From Mariluticola halotolerans (lineage in GTDB: Bacteria; Pseudomonadota; Alphaproteobacteria; Rhizobiales; Devosiaceae): DNA of 64,000 nucleotides. The position numbers and the translations under genes were made by a program. Below the pieces are notes generated by a model, which saw only the letters and a list, made by a program, of their open reading frames with translations, did no database searches and was not told where the DNA came from. Below are positions 35,345-44,283 of this stretch, piece by piece. The stretch's first letter is position 1. The number at the start of each line of letters is the position of its first letter. The DNA is taken from the NCBI RefSeq assembly GCF_021611515.1, contig NZ_CP090960.1, forward strand, positions 1,860,001 to 1,924,000, in the 5' to 3' direction.

Positions 35345-36025
35345 ATGGATTCCTTTGAGCTGAACAAGATTATCGGTGCAATTCTGGGCACGCTTTTGTT
35401 CGTGATGGGTGTTGGCTTTGTCGCCGAGGCGATTTATGCGCCGATTGAAGACAATGGTGCCGGGTACACACTCGCAGAAGCCGAAGGTGCCGGACATGGC
35501 GGCGGCGAAGAAGTCGTTGAAGAAAAAACACCGCTGGGTGTGCTTCTGGCCAGCGCCGATCCTGCCAAGGGTGAGAGCGTCGCCAAGAAGTGCGCATCGT
35601 GCCACAATTTTGAAGCGGGCGCGGCCAACAAGACCGGCCCTGGCCTTTACGGCGTTGTCGGTCACCCGATCGCCAGCCATGACGGTTTTGCCTATTCCGA
35701 TGCCCTGGCCAGCCTTGGTGCGGAAGGCGAGACATGGACCTATGAAAATCTCGATGCGTTCCTGACCTCGCCCAAGGCTTTTGCACCGGGCACCAAGATG
35801 ACCTTTGCCGGCCTGCGCCGTGACAATGAACGCGCCGACCTTCTGGCCTATTTGCAGACGCTCTCTGATGCGCCGGTTGCCTTCCCCGAGCCGCCGGCTG
35901 AAGAGACCGCGCTTGAGGAAATCGTCGACAATGAAGGCGGCGATGCCGAGATGCAGGCTGAGGAAGAGGCTGCACCGAGCGATGCTGCTGTTGAAGAAGC
36001 AACCGAAGCCGCCCCTGCCCACTAA
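35345..36025 (+). CDS. cycM: Membrane-anchored c-type cytochrome (CycM-like)
   Basis: This 226-residue cytochrome has an uncleaved N-terminal membrane anchor (about residues 8-28), a flexible acidic linker, and one class I cytochrome c domain with heme motif CASCH (about residue 83) and the distal Met in PGTKMTFAG. Electron transfer between the bc1 complex and aa3-type oxidase is the role of CycM in Bradyrhizobium. The C-terminal about 50 residues are a Glu/Ala-rich acidic tail not needed for heme binding. The 274-base intergenic region upstream has no promoter I can place with confidence. Confidence 0.94.
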   Translation: MDSFELNKIIGAILGTLLFVMGVGFVAEAIYAPIEDNGAGYTLAEAEGAGHGGGEEVVEEKTPLGVLLASADPAKGESVAKKCASCHNFEAGAANKTGPGLYGVVGHPIASHDGFAYSDALASLGAEGETWTYENLDAFLTSPKAFAPGTKMTFAGLRRDNERADLLAYLQTLSDAPVAFPEPPAEETALEEIVDNEGGDAEMQAEEEAAPSDAAVEEATEAAPAH

Positions 36026-36049
36026 GCTGCGGCGACGACACTATTTCGA

Positions 36050-36086
36050 CGGGCCGGACCTTTAAGGGTGCGGCCCGTTTTATTTT
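36050..36086 (+). terminator. Intrinsic terminator after cycM
   Basis: CGGGCCG and CGGCCCG form a stem around a short loop, followed by TTTTATTTT. It separates cycM from the dehydrogenase gene, whose ATG is 13 bases further on. Confidence 0.8.
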
Positions 36087-36098
36087 GAGGAGGACACC

Positions 36099-37043
36099 AT
36101 GGCGCTGTTACTGCATTTGAGCGATGTCGACGAGAACCGCTGGGCCGAACGGCTGGGCGAAAAGCTTGGCGATTATCCCATTGTGCGGCGCGGTGATGCC
36201 TATGACCCCGCAGACATTCGCTACATCTTTGTCTGGAAGCCCAAGGACGACGCTTTTGACGGACTCGACAATCTGAAGGCGGTCCTCTCGCTTGGTGCCG
36301 GGGTTGATGCCCTCATGCGGCACCCGCGCCTGCCCGAAGGCGTGCCAATCGTGCGTTTTGTCGATGATGAGCTGAGCCAGTGCATGAGCGATTATGTTGT
36401 TGCCCATGTCACCATGCATCACCGGCTTTATACCCGCTATCGCGCCGCCCAGGCCGCGCGGGAGTGGACGCAGCTTTATCCGCCCCCCGCATGGGATATC
36501 AATGTGGGGGTGATGGGGCTTGGTGTGCTGGGACAGGACGCCCTTAAGCGTCTACGCCCGCTCGGGTTCAATCTTCTGGGCTGGAGCCGGTCGCCGAAAC
36601 CCATTGAAGGGGTTAAGGGCTTTGCCGGTCCTGATCAGTTCGACAGCTTCCTCAGCCAGACCGATATTCTGGTCAATCTGCTGCCGCTCACCCCGGAGAC
36701 CCAGGGCATTCTCAACTACGAGACCTTTGGCAAGCTGAGGCGCGGTGTGCTCGATGGCGGTCCTGCCATCGTCAATCCGGCCCGGGGCGGGCATCAGGTG
36801 GAGGCTGACATCGTTGCAGCCCTGGGAGATGGCACACTGGGCGCGGCCAGTCTCGATGTGTTCGCGGTCGAGCCGCTGCCCAAGGTGAGCCCACTCTGGT
36901 CAATCGAGAATTGCTATATCACCCCGCATATCGCGGCGATCTCCAATCCGGAGACCGGGGTCAATTATTTCTCGAAAGTGCTGCTCGATCATGAGGCGGG
37001 CAAACCGCTGGTCAATGTCGTCGATGTCGCCAAAGGCTATTAG
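36099..37043 (+). CDS. D-2-hydroxyacid dehydrogenase, GhrA-type
   Basis: This 314-residue NAD(P)-dependent reductase has the Rossmann motif GVMGLGVLGQDALK near residue 146, the NLLPLTPETQGIL stretch, the Arg/Glu pair of the family (VNPARGGHQVE and DVFAVEPLP) and the catalytic His in ITPHIAA. It resembles the glyoxylate/hydroxypyruvate reductase A group, which lacks the extended N-terminal domain of the B group. The gene begins after GAGGAGG. Its last codons lie within a perfect hairpin at 37030-37050. Confidence 0.88.
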   Translation: MALLLHLSDVDENRWAERLGEKLGDYPIVRRGDAYDPADIRYIFVWKPKDDAFDGLDNLKAVLSLGAGVDALMRHPRLPEGVPIVRFVDDELSQCMSDYVVAHVTMHHRLYTRYRAAQAAREWTQLYPPPAWDINVGVMGLGVLGQDALKRLRPLGFNLLGWSRSPKPIEGVKGFAGPDQFDSFLSQTDILVNLLPLTPETQGILNYETFGKLRRGVLDGGPAIVNPARGGHQVEADIVAALGDGTLGAASLDVFAVEPLPKVSPLWSIENCYITPHIAAISNPETGVNYFSKVLLDHEAGKPLVNVVDVAKGY

Positions 37044-37050
37044 CCTTTGG
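37030..37050 (+). terminator. Perfect hairpin over the stop codon of the ghrA-like gene
   Basis: CCAAAGGCT-ATT-AGCCTTTGG is a 9-bp perfect stem whose loop joins the last sense codon to the stop. A second stem, CCCAGCCC (37063) and GGGCTGGG (37078), follows. Neither has a T-run. Confidence 0.45.
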
Positions 37051-37103
37051 CACAAGCTTTAGCCCAGCCCTTAAAGCGGGGCTGGGAAAGGCTGAAACAG
37101 GGC

Positions 37104-38459
37104 TTACGAAAAGCGTTGTTTCAGGGTGTCATAAACCGCGCGGATCCCCTGATCCGTCCCCCCAAAACTGCGCCCCTGACGCGGCTCGGGCGCCCAGCCG
37201 AATATATCCAGATGCGCCCAGGCTTTTGCCTGTTTCACAAAGCGCTGCAGGAACAGGGCCGCCGTTATCGACCCGGCCATGCCGCCGCTGGAGATGTGGT
37301 TCACATCAGCAATCTTTGAGCCCAGCAGGCGGTCATAGGGCGCCCAAAGCGGCATGTGCCAAAGCGGATCATCCAGCGCAAGTCCTGATTGCATAAGGCT
37401 TTTTGCCAATTCATCATCGCGCGTGTAAAGCGGTGGCAGCTCTGGCCCCAGCGCCACCCGCGCGGCCCCTGTCAGGGTTGCCATATCGATGATCAGCTCC
37501 GGGCTTTCCTCATCGGCCAGCGCCAGCGCGTCAGCAAGGATCAGCCGCCCTTCCGCATCGGTATTGCCGATCTCCACATTCAGCCCCGCACGCGAGGGCA
37601 AGACATCACCCGGCCGGAACGCCGATGCCGAGATCGCATTCTCCACCACCGGCAACAAAACCCGCAACCGCACCTTGAGCCCGGCACTAACAATGGCATG
37701 GGCCAGCCCCAGCACATTGGCGGCACCGCCCATATCTTTTTTCATTAACAACATGCCCGCCGCCGGCTTGATGTCCAGTCCGCCGGTATCGAAGGTAACC
37801 CCTTTCCCCACAAGGGTAATTTTTGGATGCGATTTATCTCCCCAGGTGAGATCCATCAGGCGCGGCGCCTCGGCGCTGGCGCGGCCGACCGCGTGGATCA
37901 TGGGGAAATTTTCCTTGAGCAACTGGTCGCCGACAATTGCCTTCACGCTCATCTTGCGCGCCTTGGCAAAGGCGCGGATGGCCGCATCAAACGCGTCCGG
38001 CCCCAGGTCATTGGGCGGGGTGTTGATCAGGTCACGGGCAATCGTTGCCGCCTCACCCAACCGCTCAACCTCGGCATTATCCGTCCCCTCAACCGGGGCC
38101 AGCGTCACCGCCCCGCCATTGGATTTGTACTTCTCAAACCGGTAGCCACCCAGCCGGAAGCCCAATGCTGCCAGCAGGGGATCGCCATAGGCGCCGGTCA
38201 GCTGATAATGCCCCGGGGCCAGCGCTGTGGCGGCCAGACCCGTGGTCATTTGCGGGTACGCATCCGCTGCCCCCATGCCGAACAAGTAGCCGTCCAACGC
38301 GCCCGTTTCCCCGGGCAATGCCAGCAGCCGGCCGCGCTGACCGTTAAAGCCGTTGGCACCCGCCCATTTGGTGTGTTGCGGCGACAGCCCCGCTTTTGCC
38401 ACCCCCTCTTCGGGTACACAGATTACCGGGATTGCCGCTTTGGACTTTTGCGCTACCAA
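37104..38459 (-). CDS. M17 leucyl aminopeptidase family protein
   Basis: This 451-residue protein belongs to the cytosolic leucine aminopeptidase (M17) family. The two metal-site motifs are GKGVTFDTGGLDIKP and NTDAEGRLILADAL, with the carboxylate-binding Arg in the latter. The N-terminal about 150 residues are shorter than in PepA and lack its DNA-binding segments, as in the PepB-like alphaproteobacterial group. It is expected to be a cytosolic metal-dependent hexamer that trims N-terminal amino acids from peptides. It converges with the ghrA-like gene. Confidence 0.92.
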   Translation of the reverse strand: MVAQKSKAAIPVICVPEEGVAKAGLSPQHTKWAGANGFNGQRGRLLALPGETGALDGYLFGMGAADAYPQMTTGLAATALAPGHYQLTGAYGDPLLAALGFRLGGYRFEKYKSNGGAVTLAPVEGTDNAEVERLGEAATIARDLINTPPNDLGPDAFDAAIRAFAKARKMSVKAIVGDQLLKENFPMIHAVGRASAEAPRLMDLTWGDKSHPKITLVGKGVTFDTGGLDIKPAAGMLLMKKDMGGAANVLGLAHAIVSAGLKVRLRVLLPVVENAISASAFRPGDVLPSRAGLNVEIGNTDAEGRLILADALALADEESPELIIDMATLTGAARVALGPELPPLYTRDDELAKSLMQSGLALDDPLWHMPLWAPYDRLLGSKIADVNHISSGGMAGSITAALFLQRFVKQAKAWAHLDIFGWAPEPRQGRSFGGTDQGIRAVYDTLKQRFS

Positions 38460-38617
38460 CTGAGATCTCCTTGCATGTCCCGCAGATTTAGCCCGTCACC
38501 GGCGTGCGGGCAAGGAGAACAACCGACCCGATTTAACGGCCTGTTAGGGTTAATGATTTATTGAATGGGGACGGTCTGCCGCGCTTTCTGGGCAGCCATG
38601 CTGGAGAACAGGTACCC

Positions 38618-39394
38618 GTGTTGCGCGTTTTTAGTTCTAACCCGAAATCATTTCGCACCCTGTTGCTCGCCGGCGTCGCCGCGCTGGCACTGAGCGCATG
38701 CGCCAGCAACCGCACCACCATGCAGACACCGGATTATTCCGGGCTGTCGCAGGCCGAATCTCAGCAAAACCTGTCGCACCTCTCGGGCCGCTATGCATCC
38801 AACCCGCGCGACAAGGGTACGATCATACAATTCTCCGCCGCCCTGCGCTCTGTGGGCCAGACGGGTCAGGCGGTTGCCGTGTTGCAGCAGGCCATCGGCT
38901 ACTATCCCAATGATCCGGACATCAAGATCGCCTATGCCAAGGCACTCACCGCCGATGGCAAATTCGCGCAAGGTCTTGAGATCGTCGAACAAACCATTCG
39001 CCCCGACCGCCCGGACTGGAATGCCCTGTCGGTCAAGGGGGCAATTCTTGACCAGATGGGCGAGCACGCCATGGCGCGCCAGCTTTATCAGCAGGCTCTG
39101 GTGATCTCACCGGGCCGCGCATCGCTGGAAGCCAATCTGGGGCTGTCCTTTGCCATGACCAATGACCTGACGCAGGCCGAGGCGCATTTGCGCCGGGCTG
39201 TGGCCATGCAAGGGGCGACCAGCCAGATCCGGCAAAACCTGGCTCTGGTGCTCGGCTTGCAGGGCCGCTTTGACGAGGCCCGGGCCATTTACGCCCAGAC
39301 CCTGCCGCCCGAACAGGTTGAATCCAACATGGCCTATATCCGCGCCCTGCTGACACAGCAGAACCGCTGGGACGTGATCAAGGATTCCAAGTAA
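38618..39394 (+). CDS. tadD: TPR lipoprotein of the Tad pilus (TadD-like)
   Basis: The 258-residue product starts at the GTG 38618 with GGAG upstream. It has a lipoprotein signal (about residues 12-29, LLLAGVAALALSAC), so the mature Cys is lipidated. The rest is made of tetratricopeptide repeats (about residues 55-240; for example PNDPDIKIAYAKAL and NWNALSVKGAILDQMG-type helices). TadD is an outer-membrane-associated assembly lipoprotein of Flp pili. It faces the tadC end of the pilus operon across a shared terminator. Longer in-frame starts (38561) lack a site. Confidence 0.84.
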   Translation: MLRVFSSNPKSFRTLLLAGVAALALSACASNRTTMQTPDYSGLSQAESQQNLSHLSGRYASNPRDKGTIIQFSAALRSVGQTGQAVAVLQQAIGYYPNDPDIKIAYAKALTADGKFAQGLEIVEQTIRPDRPDWNALSVKGAILDQMGEHAMARQLYQQALVISPGRASLEANLGLSFAMTNDLTQAEAHLRRAVAMQGATSQIRQNLALVLGLQGRFDEARAIYAQTLPPEQVESNMAYIRALLTQQNRWDVIKDSK

Positions 39395-39411
39395 ACCAAG
39401 CCCTACCCATT

Positions 39412-39449
39412 AAAAAACCCGGCCTGCGCCAAGCAGTGCCGGGTTTTTT
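39412..39449. terminator. Strong bidirectional terminator between tadD and tadC
   Basis: AAAAAACCCGGC and GCCGGGTTTTTT form the outer stem; CTGC and GCAG extend it inside. There are A/T runs on both sides, so it can end both the plus-strand tadD and the minus-strand pilus operon. Confidence 0.9.
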
Positions 39450-39473
39450 GTTATCTGTTGCCGGGCACCGGCT

Positions 39474-40472
39474 CTAGCCGCCGGCCAGTGTGCCGCCGGG
39501 GCCGAAAATCTTGAGCATGGCCGGGGCCATGATGACGATGAACAGCACCGGTAGAAAGAAAACGATCAGCGGCACGGTCAGCTTTGGCGGCAAGGCACCG
39601 GCCTTCTTCTCGGCTTCCATCATGCGGGCCTCGCGCCCTTCCGCCGCCATGACACGCAGGGCCTGACCGACAGAGGTACCGTATTTGTCTGCCTGGATCA
39701 GCGCGGTCATGACCGAGCGCACACCGTCCAGCCCGGTGCGTTTACCGAGGTTTTCGTAAGCGCGGGTGCGGTCTTCAAGAAATGACAATTCCGCGGTGGT
39801 CAGCGTCAGTTCCTCAGCCAGCTCAACGCTTTGCTCGCCGATTTCCTTGGCAACGCGCTTGAACGCATGTTCGATGGACATGCCACTTTCCACACAGAGC
39901 AGCATCAAATCAAGACAGTCAGACCAGGCGCGCCGGATCGATTGCTGGCGCTTGGTGATCCGGTTGCGCAGCAGAATAACCGGCAGGTAGGAGCCCAGAA
40001 TGCCGATGCCCACCGCATAGGCAAATGACATGTAAAGCGGCTGATCCTTGAGATAGGTCAGTGACAGGTAAATCAGCGAAATCAGGAACATCACAAAGGG
40101 TGTGACGAAACGCATGAACAAGAAGGTGGTCAGCGGTCCCTTGCCGCGATAGCCCGCGCGCTGCAGGTTCTCGAGCGTCCCCTCATCGGCAAAAGCCTTT
40201 TGCAGGGAGAACTTGTCGACCACCGCCTTCATATAGGTCTTGGATTCGCTGCCGGCGCGGATCGAGCCTTTTTTCTCGCTGGAGGCGCGCAGGCGCGCCA
40301 TTTCCTCGGCGCGCATGCGCTCGCGTTCCAGTGCCACACGCTTGATGCGGTTCCGCATGGCCGAGCGGTCGGTGAACTGGGCGCCGAGCGTGAAAACAAT
40401 GGCCGCCACCGAAACCGCGGCGAGCATGGCCATGAGAAAATCGCGACTGGTCAGAAGCTCTATGAAATTCAT
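39474..40472 (-). CDS. tadC: Tad pilus inner-membrane platform protein TadC
   Basis: This 332-residue polytopic protein is of the GspF/T2SSF type with membrane segments near residues 10-30, 117-138, 145-165 and 300-325. The soluble domain contains the characteristic CVESGMSIEHAFKRVAKEIG and a QADKYGTSVGQALRVM stretch. With TadB it forms the inner-membrane platform turned by CpaF. It is the last gene of the minus-strand pilus set, nine bases after tadB. Confidence 0.93.
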   Translation of the reverse strand: MNFIELLTSRDFLMAMLAAVSVAAIVFTLGAQFTDRSAMRNRIKRVALERERMRAEEMARLRASSEKKGSIRAGSESKTYMKAVVDKFSLQKAFADEGTLENLQRAGYRGKGPLTTFLFMRFVTPFVMFLISLIYLSLTYLKDQPLYMSFAYAVGIGILGSYLPVILLRNRITKRQQSIRRAWSDCLDLMLLCVESGMSIEHAFKRVAKEIGEQSVELAEELTLTTAELSFLEDRTRAYENLGKRTGLDGVRSVMTALIQADKYGTSVGQALRVMAAEGREARMMEAEKKAGALPPKLTVPLIVFFLPVLFIVIMAPAMLKIFGPGGTLAGG

Positions 40473-40481
40473 CTGCCGGTC

Positions 40482-41459
40482 CTAAATATCGAACTGAATC
40501 ATGCGGTTCATGATAAAGCCACCAATGAACATCATCAGCGCCCCGATGCCCAACCACAAATGGCCCAGCGTGCTGGCGAAAAGCGGCGTCAGATAACCGG
40601 GGCTTGCAAGGCTGACCAGCACCGCAACGATGAAGGGCAGGGCACCAATAATCATGGCCGACGCCTTGGCTTCGGACGACATGGCCTGAATTTTGGATTT
40701 CATCTTTTTGCGGTTCCGCAACACGCCGCTCAGATTGCCCAGCGCTTCGGAGAGGTTGCCGCCCGCCTGCTGCTGCACGGTGATGACGACGACAAAGAAA
40801 TTGACCTCAGGCAGGGGCACGCGATCATAGAGCACGGTTACCGCCTCCATCATCGATTTGCCGATGGATTGCTGCTCGATCACGCGGTTGAATTCCGAAC
40901 GGACCGGTTCCTTGATTTCCCTTGCCACCAGCCGGATGGAATCATTGAGCGGCATGCCCGATTTGATACCACGCACAATTGCGTCGACAGCATTGGGCAG
41001 TTCATCGAGAAACTTGTTCTGATAGCGCTTGCGGCGGAACCCCAGGAACCACATCGGCGCGACATAGGCCCCAGCACACCCGAAAATCAGCGAAAACAGA
41101 AGCGGCACGCCGAGAATGAAACACACCACGAAGACCACAATTCCCAGAATTACGGCGTTGCGGATGAAGGCCCCGCGCTTGATCTTGAGTCCCGCCTGAT
41201 AAATACGGGCCTGCAGCGAGACGCTTTTCTTGCGCTTTTTCAAGGCATCAGTTTGCTGCTTTAACGCTTCCTGCACCGATTTGCGGCGGTCTTCGCGCGT
41301 GCGCTCGGCAACGATACCGACCCGGTTTTCCTGATAATTGCCTTGCAGCGCCTTGCGCCTTTTATCGGCACGGCCGCTTCCCAGCACCGAGGGGACAAAG
41401 GCGACGCCAAGGGCGCCGATCGAGATAAAGGCAAGCAGGGCCAGCAGTATCGGGGACAT
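40482..41459 (-). CDS. tadB: Tad pilus inner-membrane platform protein TadB
   Basis: This 325-residue GspF-type protein has membrane segments near residues 3-25, 98-120, 122-140, 270-290 and 300-322. It has the family stretch DAIVRGIKSGMPLNDSIRLVAREI and the QQQAGGNLSEALGNLSGVLRNR loop. The partner is TadC. The spacing to cpaF is eight bases. There is a basic segment near residues 30-80 with many Lys/Arg. Confidence 0.93.
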   Translation of the reverse strand: MSPILLALLAFISIGALGVAFVPSVLGSGRADKRRKALQGNYQENRVGIVAERTREDRRKSVQEALKQQTDALKKRKKSVSLQARIYQAGLKIKRGAFIRNAVILGIVVFVVCFILGVPLLFSLIFGCAGAYVAPMWFLGFRRKRYQNKFLDELPNAVDAIVRGIKSGMPLNDSIRLVAREIKEPVRSEFNRVIEQQSIGKSMMEAVTVLYDRVPLPEVNFFVVVITVQQQAGGNLSEALGNLSGVLRNRKKMKSKIQAMSSEAKASAMIIGALPFIVAVLVSLASPGYLTPLFASTLGHLWLGIGALMMFIGGFIMNRMIQFDI

Positions 41460-41467
41460 GACGGCTC

Positions 41468-42958
41468 CTAGTTCTCTACCATGTTGCGGTGTTCGGTATT
41501 GGCGTTTTCAAGCGCCTGAACCAGGTTGGCTTCTTCGTTGAAATAGCGGGCCCGCTCATTGAACTGCGGTTTGGTGATGCCGGTTGAACGATGCACGCCG
41601 AGCAGGTTGCCCTGGGCGTCTTCGCCCTGAATGTCATAGACAAAGATATCCTGGGTTACGATAACCTCGCCTTCCATGCCCAACACCTCGGAGATGTGCG
41701 TGATGCGGCGCGAGCCGTCGCGCAGACGCGCGGCCTGCACGATCACATCGATCGATGAAACGATCATTTCGCGAATGGTGCGCGAGGGCAGCGAATAGCC
41801 GCCCATGGTAATCATGGATTCAAGGCGGGACAGAGCTTCACGCGGGGAGTTGGCGTGGAGGGTGCCCATGGAACCGTCATGGCCGGTGTTCATGGCCTGG
41901 AGCAAATCGAAAGCTTCCGGGCCACGCACTTCGCCGACGATGATGCGTTCAGGCCGCATACGCAGGCAGTTCTTGACCAGATCTCGCATGGTGATCTCAC
42001 CCTCGCCCTCAAGGTTGGGCGGACGGGTTTCCAGCCGCACACAATGGGGCTGCTGCAATTGAAGTTCCGCGGAATCCTCGCAGGTGATGACGCGCTCGTC
42101 TTTTTCAATGAACGCTGTCAGACAGTTCAGCAATGTCGTCTTGCCCGAACCGGTACCGCCAGAGATCAGCACATTGGCCCGGACCCGGCCCAGAATACGC
42201 AGGACTTCGGCACCGTCTGGCGAGATCGATCCGAACTTGACCAGCTGCGGCAGGGTCAGCTTGTCCTTTTTAAACTTACGAATGGTCAGCGCGGCACCAT
42301 CAATGGACAGGGGCGGCGCGATGACGTTGACGCGGGAACCATCGGGCAGGCGCGCGTCGCATATGGGGGAACTTTCATCGACGCGGCGGCCAACCTGGCT
42401 CACGATGCGCTGGCAGACATTCATCAAATGCGCATCATCGCGGAAGCGGACATTGGTCAGCTTCACCTTGCCGTTGACTTCGATATAGCACTTTTGCGAG
42501 CCGTTGATCATGATATCGGCAATGTCATCGCGGGCCAGCAACGGCTCCAGCGGACCATAACCGAGCACGTCGTTACAGATATCCTCAAGCAGGTCCTCCT
42601 GCTCGGAAATCGACATGACGATGGATTTCAGCGCGATGATTTCCGCAACAATGTCGCGGATTTCCTCACGCGAGGATTCCATGTCCATGCTGGCCAGCTG
42701 GCTCAGATCGATGGAATCGATCAGGGCGGTAAAAATCGTCGATTTGGTCTGGAAATAGTTGTCCGTGCGGCCAGCAGCTTCCGGCTTCACATCCAGAACC
42801 TCATCCTGAAGCCCCGAAAGCTCAACCCTGCGGGCGGGTGCGGGTTCCTGCGCCGGGCGGGGTGCCCGTTCGGCGGGCGCAGGCGTCGCCGCCGGCCGCA
42901 CCGGTGTGCTGGTCGGATTTTCCGTATTGCCACCAAAACTCGTACGCTTGCCAAACAT
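41468..42958 (-). CDS. cpaF: Tad pilus assembly ATPase CpaF/TadA
   Basis: This 496-residue secretion ATPase powers Flp pilus assembly. An N-terminal Pro/Ala-rich linker (about residues 1-50) precedes an N-domain, then the CpaF/TadA ATPase domain with Walker [16 protein letters not shown], the Asp box, Walker B-like [13 protein letters not shown] and the His box THEDGS-type segment (here [16 protein letters not shown]). The ATG at 42958 lies 12 bases after cpaE. It docks to TadB/TadC in the inner membrane. All ATPase motifs are intact. Confidence 0.96.
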   Translation of the reverse strand: MFGKRTSFGGNTENPTSTPVRPAATPAPAERAPRPAQEPAPARRVELSGLQDEVLDVKPEAAGRTDNYFQTKSTIFTALIDSIDLSQLASMDMESSREEIRDIVAEIIALKSIVMSISEQEDLLEDICNDVLGYGPLEPLLARDDIADIMINGSQKCYIEVNGKVKLTNVRFRDDAHLMNVCQRIVSQVGRRVDESSPICDARLPDGSRVNVIAPPLSIDGAALTIRKFKKDKLTLPQLVKFGSISPDGAEVLRILGRVRANVLISGGTGSGKTTLLNCLTAFIEKDERVITCEDSAELQLQQPHCVRLETRPPNLEGEGEITMRDLVKNCLRMRPERIIVGEVRGPEAFDLLQAMNTGHDGSMGTLHANSPREALSRLESMITMGGYSLPSRTIREMIVSSIDVIVQAARLRDGSRRITHISEVLGMEGEVIVTQDIFVYDIQGEDAQGNLLGVHRSTGITKPQFNERARYFNEEANLVQALENANTEHRNMVEN

Positions 42959-42970
42959 CTGCTTTTCCCG

Positions 42971-44242
42971 TTAAGCCCGCTTCAGCAATTTCGAGAGGCC
43001 CGCGGGGAGTGTGAAGGCGCTCTTTTTATCAGGATAGGCGCTTGTCGCCCGGCCGGTGACTTCCAGACCGATGGTACGGAAGACATCGTTGGCAGCGTGA
43101 TTTTTGGACACTTCCGCAATCATCTGCCCGTTATTGGCCGCGGTGCCAAACGTGGCCGCATCGAAGCCGATCTCGCCGACAAGCCGGCATTCAACAGAGG
43201 CTTCGAAATCTGCCGGGGTAATCTCGGGGCGCTTGGGCACACCGACGCGGTTGACCACCAGCATGGGGTCCGCCTCGACAGGCCGTAATTGTTTGAGGGT
43301 ATCGGCAAGGTTTTTCGCGTTGCGCAGGTTGGCCAGATCCGGCTCAACCACGATGACGATATCGTCGACCGTGCTCAATGTGTGCTGCACCCATCCATTC
43401 CAGGTGTGCGGAATGTCGAGAAAGACAATCGGCACATTCTGCTGACCCAGTTCGATAATCTGCTCGAAGCCCCGTTCGGAAAAATCATAGGCGCGGTCAA
43501 GCGTGCCCGGTGCCGTGAGCAGGTTGATGTGATTGGCCGCCTTGGACATCAGGCGGTCCAGCATCACCGCATCCACTTTTTCATTGGCAAAAACCGCGTC
43601 GCCAAGCCCGTGCGGCGGGTCCTGATTGAAATTGAGGCCCGCGGTGCCGAATGGCAGATCCATGTCGAGAATAAGCACATCCTGACGCACGGTCTGCGCC
43701 AGCGACCATGCAACATTGTGGGTCACAGTGGATGAGCCAGCCCCGCCCTTGGCGGCCAGAAAGGCGACCGTGCGCCCAATCGGGGCACTGTCCTCGCCGG
43801 CAAAAAGTTCGGCAATGGCATCGACCAAAACCTGCGGCTCGATGGGCAGCACCAGATATTCCGAGACGCCGAAACGGATCAGTTCGCGATACAATACCAC
43901 ATCGTTGACGTGACCGAGAACGATCAGCCGGGTGCCCGCATCACAGACTTCGGCCAGCTTGTTGAGATCGGCAATGATCTCGTCACGCGGCTGCGAGGTT
44001 TCGATAATGATAAGATTGGGGGTCGGATTGGCGCGATAGGTTTCAAGCGCCCCGTCAATGCCGCCATTATGGGTGGTCAGGGCCGCGCGCGACATGCGGC
44101 GATCGTGAATGGTCATGTCGATCAGCTCGGCGGTTTGCGAATGTTCGCAGAACGCCTGAATCGTGATCCGCGGCACCATGCGGGCACCGCTTACGATCTC
44201 TTCAGCCCCGGCATTACCGGTTTCGTCATTGCCGAAATTCAT
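42971..44242 (-). CDS. cpaE: Tad pilus localisation ATPase CpaE/TadZ
   Basis: This 423-residue protein has an N-terminal receiver-like domain without phosphorylation motif and a C-terminal MinD/ParA-type ATPase domain with the deviant Walker A AAKGGAGSSTVTHN and ILDMDLPFG. CpaE/TadZ directs the pilus machinery to its cell site. The ATG 44242 was chosen because GGAG is eight bases upstream; the preceding GTG at 44245 is too close. It follows cpaC directly by 38 bases, so no cpaD gene lies between, unlike the usual order. Confidence 0.93.
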   Translation of the reverse strand: MNFGNDETGNAGAEEIVSGARMVPRITIQAFCEHSQTAELIDMTIHDRRMSRAALTTHNGGIDGALETYRANPTPNLIIIETSQPRDEIIADLNKLAEVCDAGTRLIVLGHVNDVVLYRELIRFGVSEYLVLPIEPQVLVDAIAELFAGEDSAPIGRTVAFLAAKGGAGSSTVTHNVAWSLAQTVRQDVLILDMDLPFGTAGLNFNQDPPHGLGDAVFANEKVDAVMLDRLMSKAANHINLLTAPGTLDRAYDFSERGFEQIIELGQQNVPIVFLDIPHTWNGWVQHTLSTVDDIVIVVEPDLANLRNAKNLADTLKQLRPVEADPMLVVNRVGVPKRPEITPADFEASVECRLVGEIGFDAATFGTAANNGQMIAEVSKNHAANDVFRTIGLEVTGRATSAYPDKKSAFTLPAGLSKLLKRA

Positions 44243-44283
44243 CACCTATACTCCTTCGGACCTCGCGGCGGATAACGCCTGCC

